This document shows, piece after piece, positions 8,501-11,477 of a stretch of 11,477 bases of DNA (position 1 is the first letter of the stretch; each line of letters opens with the position of its first letter). Location of the stretch: positions 1 through 11,477 of the forward strand of contig JAJBBL010000160.1 in the NCBI GenBank assembly GCA_020532365.1. The letters are read 5' to 3'. The DNA is from Candidatus Cloacimonadota bacterium. Lineage in GTDB: Bacteria; Cloacimonadota; Cloacimonadia; Cloacimonadales; JAJBBL01. The translations under genes were made by a program, and so were the position numbers. The notes under the pieces are model-generated. The model did no database searches. It was not told the origin of the DNA and saw nothing but the letters and a program-made list of their open reading frames with translations.

Positions 8501-8809
8501 GAGAAAAGCTCGGCAATTAAGCTAATGATTCTATTCCAAGAGATTATATTTAATGCGATCAAATACGCATCATTTATCAAACGAGAAGACCGTTTTATTA
8601 AAATTGCATTCACAGAGAAATCTGGTAAATTAGCTCTGGAAGTGAGTAATAGCTTCAAGCCGGAAGTAAAAGCTAAAACTACCGGAGTAGGCAAGTTAGT
8701 TATAGAAAACTTCGCAAAAGTATTGAACTGCGAACCTGAGATTACAACCGATGATTCCGTCTATACCATCAGGCTGGAATTCGACAATATTTGGAGGACA
8801 CATGGCTAA
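5597..8809 (+). CDS. Cytosolic TPR-containing sensor histidine kinase
   Basis: A 1070-residue soluble kinase with no signal peptide or membrane segment. Residues ~1-760 are helical repeats; TPR-like units are clearest at ~349-412 (KDFDNALYAIDRLIEL) and ~626-665 (GNYETAYQLL, KDEEALQALE). A coiled coil (~775-815) leads to a dimerisation/phosphoacceptor helix with LSHSIKNML, making H817 the likely phosphorylated histidine. The HATPase domain has an N-box QEIIFNAIKY (981-990, N986), a degenerate D-box LEVSNS (1014-1019) and a G-box TGVGKL (1029-1034). The kinase core carries an unusual ~100-residue stretch between helix hairpin and N-box. C220, C226 and C229 form a C-x5-C-x2-C cluster in the sensor half. 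Start: AAGGAGG at 5586-5592. The receiver gene overlaps its end by eight bases, so the two are cognate and translationally coupled. The layout recalls the kinase of Detocs-type defensive two-component systems; that relation is inference. The ligand of the TPR half is unknown. Confidence 0.87.
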   Translation: MSTIKLKQHNIMTLKEWRSDNKNKESEKNSLIDYYSYLTRQIYSIMLSNEDQEALLLIDEMKKRYKGFANSVDSLTPYDKALKLFFEGDVGKGFNEYTRAMVSKMGLSEAKEFLRMILGVHVYLTEEVSDEEKESENHLIQIKRSKNILETIIEDSGRYTEQYLSEISTSGEINFGSKLDIYAYKMYVVIAKDRLKLGNIRDEMESLYQVIVDIYKTNKCNNVTDCSICPYVVMTFSADNSFKEVFLDIFIEKLPSDISDADIIEMFFPAQSFIFLYSLYSSKCLSIYLGEFERILSSNPSDKVRRIILDLKLRVLIILDRRKDILHLYEENKDAPLTDTFWHLFASYFYGTTKDFDNALYAIDRLIELTPSNNSILFYKYLILREMKSIDRAQKVLKQMSPENNEQREMLRILELNTTEKLAEYVRNIDLQSISPTTVTMLLSMPSLPEDCFITVFTHLVHILKNNDGSIVDVQLLNSMRLVMQNEYFQVIDDKIEDFIALIKENNSMAYFFGFNPTMYSQLLEKVTDRQSVINLIKTRVFSFRNKFGLLLRLNIVAAKEVLEEYSQILTEDQITVYNLYFSVATKEIRELRREDKELLMDSGTEEIYSLFSLAFEKGNYETAYQLLRLQKNEKASHPWYTFLVCAVLGKDEEALQALESMDLGLIIDESNTNSHILGPAQLPFIFKSIDNLIPKKYPYDRISLINFISLLKKISDPAIHEIIDLAIETVCNNLKNNPKKITFESPYSDEYKDLVLKREIMDSLAPFFTMQSERMHTTASFSLRNRIYKSIQERQEEIEDVIKREERNRILANLSHSIKNMLRSVIDPLQNLKNEFPEKKNIIENALKGANLIREIVNAINLSFKTSLDDLIYDSHNPGKDYLTLQDIITESISYSIGNMFDFRYYPVYAQNYFPSKMKKQEYESVKREWDEVYASKELSDFQSFAKKNMFDLEIETIDLSTYQLGNEKSSAIKLMILFQEIIFNAIKYASFIKREDRFIKIAFTEKSGKLALEVSNSFKPEVKAKTTGVGKLVIENFAKVLNCEPEITTDDSVYTIRLEFDNIWRTHG

Positions 8810-9881
8810 AATTCTTTATATTGAGGATGAGTTAACCAAAAATATTGCTTCTATTAAGAAGTTTTTTTCTCCCATAGTGAATAAGAAAAGAGTTATTGAT
8901 GAGCTGACAAAACTTGAAAACGAAGATCGTGTATATGCCGAAGACGTGCTGTCAATTTGTAAGCGAAGCAGTATCTTAGACATATGCTACACTTTCCCAT
9001 CTGCACTTGAGCATATTGTAAAAGGCCATAAAGAATACGACCTTATTATTATTGACCGCAACTTGAGCGAATACGATTATAGTGATCAAATGGGAGATGT
9101 ACAAAATTTGCTTGAAAGTGTCGGGTTGATGAAAGATGAAAAAGGTATATTGGAATTCTTGGAAAGGGAGGGGGATCTTCTTTTAATTACATTGTTGAGA
9201 ATAAACGATGAGTACAGAGACAAGATATTTTACCTCACAGCAAACACAGCAGATGCTCTAAGAGGTTCAAATGAACTTAAGTCTTTTATTGATGTAGCAT
9301 TATTTACTAAAGAAAAGATGATAGAAAAGGGGTCGGCCAGAGAAGAAGAAATAACAAATATCTTGAGAAACCTTGAGAGCTTTAAGATCCAAAGTGACTA
9401 TAAAACAGAATGCGAGATATTGAGAAAAACAGGTGATGAATCTTTGGTTGAAAGTTTTATCAGCATAGTAAAACTCATGCGTTCTAATAAAAACAAGCTG
9501 TTTTTAGGTAGTCTCAGACAATTATTACATGACCTTTTAAACGATGTTGCTCTTAAAATGAATGACCCCAATGGTCCTGATAGGGCTGAATTCTGGGGAG
9601 AATATAACCCTCAACTACAAATAAGTATGTTTATTAGAAATGAGAATGGTTTGGCAAAATATTTTAATGATCACTACTTTCATTATATTATTAAGAACTA
9701 TGCGATAAATATCCATAGGATAGGAAGTGCTTATGGTGCACATAGTGAAGAAAGAAATAATGCTGGCTCAAAAGATAGAGACTCAGTCTCAATTAATACG
9801 CTTAACGCATTGTTTTTTATGATGCTCGAAGTGATTCTTTGGTACGGGGAGGCTATGGACAAGTTGTCTGAAGAAGTGTGA
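8802..9881 (+). CDS. Receiver-domain protein with an unidentified helical, possibly HEPN-like, output region
   Basis: A 359-residue response-regulator-like protein. Receiver hallmarks are complete: acidic cluster E8-D9-E10 after strand KILYIED, phosphoacceptor D85 in LIIIDRNL, T146 in FYLTANT and K170 in LFTKE. The domain is stretched to ~175 residues by insertions after strand 1 (~23-60) and after D85 (~92-132). Residues ~185-359 are helical and show no DNA-binding helix-turn-helix and no nucleosidase motif. Near the end HRIGSAYGAH (305-314) and a hydrophobic helix with W347 resemble the C-terminal part of HEPN/DUF4145-like bundles, but R306-x7-H314 is longer than the RX4-6H of HEPN ribonucleases, so this is only a suggestion. 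Start: ATG 8802 with GGAGG at 8793-8797; an upstream in-frame ATG at 8751 is inside the kinase gene, lacks a Shine-Dalgarno and would add residues before the receiver's first strand. It is probably phosphorylated by the kinase just upstream. Confidence 0.85.
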   Translation: MAKILYIEDELTKNIASIKKFFSPIVNKKRVIDELTKLENEDRVYAEDVLSICKRSSILDICYTFPSALEHIVKGHKEYDLIIIDRNLSEYDYSDQMGDVQNLLESVGLMKDEKGILEFLEREGDLLLITLLRINDEYRDKIFYLTANTADALRGSNELKSFIDVALFTKEKMIEKGSAREEEITNILRNLESFKIQSDYKTECEILRKTGDESLVESFISIVKLMRSNKNKLFLGSLRQLLHDLLNDVALKMNDPNGPDRAEFWGEYNPQLQISMFIRNENGLAKYFNDHYFHYIIKNYAINIHRIGSAYGAHSEERNNAGSKDRDSVSINTLNALFFMMLEVILWYGEAMDKLSEEV

Positions 9882-10370
9882 AGTTGTAGATATATTCGCG
9901 GACGAAGTAGATTTGTTATTATTTTTAGAAGATACAATCACTGGATCGAACTCGGTATTCCAGATAAAGTGAAGCAGGTTTGAAAGCTCTCCTGTCCTTC
10001 TGTTGATCGCATAATAATGCTCTTCATCTCTCCCTTCGTATTCAAAGATGATTTCACGTTTGGGACCGTATTTCTTTTTGGTGATGAGGGTGTCTGTTTC
10101 CGGGTTTGGATTGTTGGGGTCGACGGCACGGTATACGATTAACTCATCGCCTTTTATGGTTTCCCTATCGAAATAAAAATTCTTCATTCTTAGATTAACC
10201 GGCTCATCTTGCTTGAGACGGTAAGGTGTATTACGATACAATTCCCTGATGAACTCTTTGCGACCCTCTTGAGGGTATTGCATCGCCTCTTGCATTATAA
10301 GGCGTGCTCGTTTACGGAGCGGCGTGTTTTCGCTATTAGTCTTGTACGATTCAGGGTTGTATTCTTTGGT
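9789..10370 (-). pseudogene. Broken hypothetical gene next to the insertion sequence
   Basis: I do not recognise this protein. The - strand frame is open from the stop at 10371-10373 down to 9789 (193 codons). The coherent part is about 10370-9935: it contains NPESYKTNSENTPLRKRAR, a charged helical stretch, and a beta-rich part with GDELIVYRAVDP, KREIIFEYEGRDEEHYYAINR and LLHFIWNTEF. The first ATG (10293-10295) has no Shine-Dalgarno and coding-like sequence continues upstream of it, so the gene seems to have lost its 5' end. In the same frame FWK precedes the TGA, and the ISL3-type transposase begins less than 100 bases further, so insertion or decay beside the element is the likely cause. 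The last ~31 codons run antisense through the 3' end of the receiver gene and are probably not native. It converges with that gene, and no clear terminator is seen between them. Possibly a shortened functional ORF from 10295; confidence is low. Confidence 0.4.
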
Positions 10371-10395
10371 TCACTTCCAGAATGTGTGGGTAAAT

Positions 10396-10457
10396 AAAGA
10401 TTGCAGGTAACTCCAGGGTCTCAATCTTTGTTTTACCAAACCTTAAAGGAGAGACCC
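10396..10457 (+). promoter_or_regulatory. Competing hairpins in the transposase leader
   Basis: AAAGATTG (10396-10403) is complementary to CAATCTTT (10422-10429). GGGTCTC (10416-10422) is complementary to GAGACCC (10451-10457), with CTTT (10426-10429) able to pair with AAAG (10445-10448). The second structure encloses the Shine-Dalgarno AAAGGAGAG (10445-10453) and ends against the ATG at 10458, so it should block translation. The two structures share bases and exclude each other, which looks like a switch controlling transposase synthesis. Pairings are seen; the regulation is inferred. Confidence 0.45.
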
Positions 10458-11477
10458 ATGGATGTTACCCTTAGTGAACAAATACTAAAATTCCTGTTTA
10501 GAGTGCAAGGATATTCTATCGTTAGTGTACAAGAAGTTTTTAATCAAAAGGCAAATCGAGAAGAAATAGAGTTAGGAATACAGCAAGAGAGAGAATCAAC
10601 TTGCCCTATATGCGGCCTTACTGGTAATAAATATCGTTATGATTCTCAGCTTAAGAGGATCTATGTTGGCAGCGTATTATGTAAAGCTGTATATGTTGTA
10701 TTTAGGGTTTATCGTGTTAAATGTCCTGATTGTGGTGTTTTAACTGATCGCCAGACAATAAGCGAAGGTAAATCACAATACTCAAAGTCGGTTCCATCGA
10801 TGCTTCTCGAGTATACTAAGTTAATGGATAATGCTTCAGTTTCATCTCTCTTAGGGATATCAAAATCTACAGTATATAGAATGGATTCAGCAGAGTTAGA
10901 AAAGCTTTCAGAAGAGTATGAGTCAAAGATACCGCAGTTAAGAAGTATTTGTGTTGATGAAATATCTCATCGTTCAGGACATAACTATGCAACAGTCGTA
11001 ACAAATCAAGATGATGGCAAAGTGGTTTGGCTTGAGCCTGGTAGGAGTGCTGAAAGCCTTGTTTCAGCATATAAGAAATACCCTGATCGTTTTGAAACAC
11101 TTAGCTTAGCTACAATGGATTTTTGGAAACCGTTTGAGACTGCTACAAATAGGTTATACCCCGATTGTAAGATAATTTACGACCGTTTTCATCTTTCACG
11201 ACTTATAGGTCGGGCTATAGAAAGTGAGAGGCGGGAATATCAAAATGAGCTTAGTAAAGAAGATCGTAAATATATCAAAAAACATACTCGCTGGGTCTTA
11301 TTGAGAAGATTTAATAACTGCAACGATAAACAGATAGACAGGTTGGAAGAGTTACGAGAAGCTAATGAGTGGCTTTATAATCTATACCTACTAAAAGAAG
11401 ATTTTTTAGCTATCTTTGATGAACAGTTTATTAGTAAGGAGTTAGCTAAAGAGCATATACTAAGCTGGACTTCCAAG
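10458..11477 (+). CDS. ISL3-family transposase, 3'-partial
   Basis: A DDE-type transposase cut by the right edge after 340 codons; family members are usually 400-440 residues, so perhaps 60-100 are missing. An N-terminal zinc finger has the pairs C49/C52 (CPIC) and C89/C92 (CPDC). A helix-turn-helix region follows (~115-145, NASVSSLLGISKSTVYRMD). The catalytic core shows VDEISHRSGHNYATVV with D167, EPGRSAESL, and LATMDFWKPF with D221, then YDRFHLSRL, all typical of the ISL3 transposase domain; the catalytic Glu is expected further on. The Shine-Dalgarno AAAGGAGAG lies directly before ATG 10458 but may be hidden in a leader hairpin. No frameshift or stop occurs in the visible part, so the element may be intact. 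It lies beside a broken - strand gene and marks this as a region open to insertion. Confidence 0.92.
   Translation, partial: MDVTLSEQILKFLFRVQGYSIVSVQEVFNQKANREEIELGIQQERESTCPICGLTGNKYRYDSQLKRIYVGSVLCKAVYVVFRVYRVKCPDCGVLTDRQTISEGKSQYSKSVPSMLLEYTKLMDNASVSSLLGISKSTVYRMDSAELEKLSEEYESKIPQLRSICVDEISHRSGHNYATVVTNQDDGKVVWLEPGRSAESLVSAYKKYPDRFETLSLATMDFWKPFETATNRLYPDCKIIYDRFHLSRLIGRAIESERREYQNELSKEDRKYIKKHTRWVLLRRFNNCNDKQIDRLEELREANEWLYNLYLLKEDFLAIFDEQFISKELAKEHILSWTSK

Larger units (their letters stand above)
10385..11477 (+). mobile_element. ISL3-family insertion sequence, left part only
   Basis: The element is recognised from its transposase (10458 onward). The left end must lie between the break in the - strand gene (10371) and the transposase leader; GGGTAAATAAAG from 10388 is a plausible terminal repeat because ISL3-family ends usually begin with GG, but this cannot be confirmed without the right end, which is outside the window. 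ISL3 elements usually make 8-base target duplications; none can be assessed here. The boundary given is approximate. Confidence 0.6.

Noticed and set aside
8751..8801. In-frame upstream ATG extending the receiver protein by 17 residues
   Set aside because: No Shine-Dalgarno precedes it, it lies inside the kinase gene, and the receiver fold starts naturally at MAKILYIED with GGAGG before the ATG at 8802.
9891..9926. Terminator for the receiver gene
   Set aside because: Only a 4-base stem (TTCG/CGAA, 9895-9906) is present and the T-rich stretch is too distant.
10209..10397. Open frame on the + strand inside the broken gene region
   Set aside because: Antisense to the more protein-like - strand frame; no Shine-Dalgarno or recognisable domain.
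1..11477. CRISPR array or Cas genes, prompted by the CARF domain
   Set aside because: No regularly spaced repeats and no Cas10, Csm6 or other Cas motifs were seen. CARF also occurs in RtcR-type regulators without CRISPR.

Overview
The window looks like an accessory (defence or genomic-island type) region of an AT-rich Gammaproteobacterium. The pointers are a sigma-54 activator with a textbook enhancer / IHF / -24/-12 arrangement, strong Shine-Dalgarno sites, a composition mostly well below 45% GC, and an ISL3-family insertion sequence. The taxon is inference; no housekeeping gene anchors it.

Layout, left to right, on the + strand unless noted: (1) 2-3019, a RecQ-like superfamily 2 helicase whose frame is open to the left edge, so its N-terminus lies outside the window; (2) 3058-3603, a coiled-coil protein with one C-terminal membrane segment, 38 bases behind the helicase and probably co-transcribed with it; (3) 3672-5159, an RtcR-like sigma-54 activator: CARF-type sensor domain, AAA+ domain and Fis-type helix-turn-helix; (4) 5151-5314, a control region with a 20-base repeat (also present just upstream of the regulator gene), an IHF-consensus site and a sigma-54 promoter; (5) 5315-5536, a 73-residue HNH nuclease-like protein followed by a strong GC hairpin; (6) 5597-8809, a soluble 1070-residue TPR / histidine-kinase protein; (7) 8802-9881, a receiver-domain protein with an unidentified helical C-terminal output region, overlapping the kinase gene by 8 bases; (8) 9789-10370 on the - strand, an apparently 5'-broken gene of unknown function; (9) about 10385 to the right edge, the left part of an ISL3-family element with its transposase running off the window.

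Working model (inference): the CARF domain senses an infection- or damage-linked nucleotide or RNA ligand. The activator then binds the repeat, IHF bends the DNA, and the sigma-54 promoter at 5248-5262 switches on HNH protein, cytosolic sensor kinase and receiver protein as one inducible unit. The kinase/receiver pair recalls defensive two-component systems such as Detocs, but no nucleosidase output domain is visible. The helicase and membrane-anchored coiled-coil protein may be the constitutive half of the same island or the tail of a separate system whose start is missing. Sigma-54 control of a defence-like two-component cassette by a linked CARF activator is the most noteworthy feature of this window.
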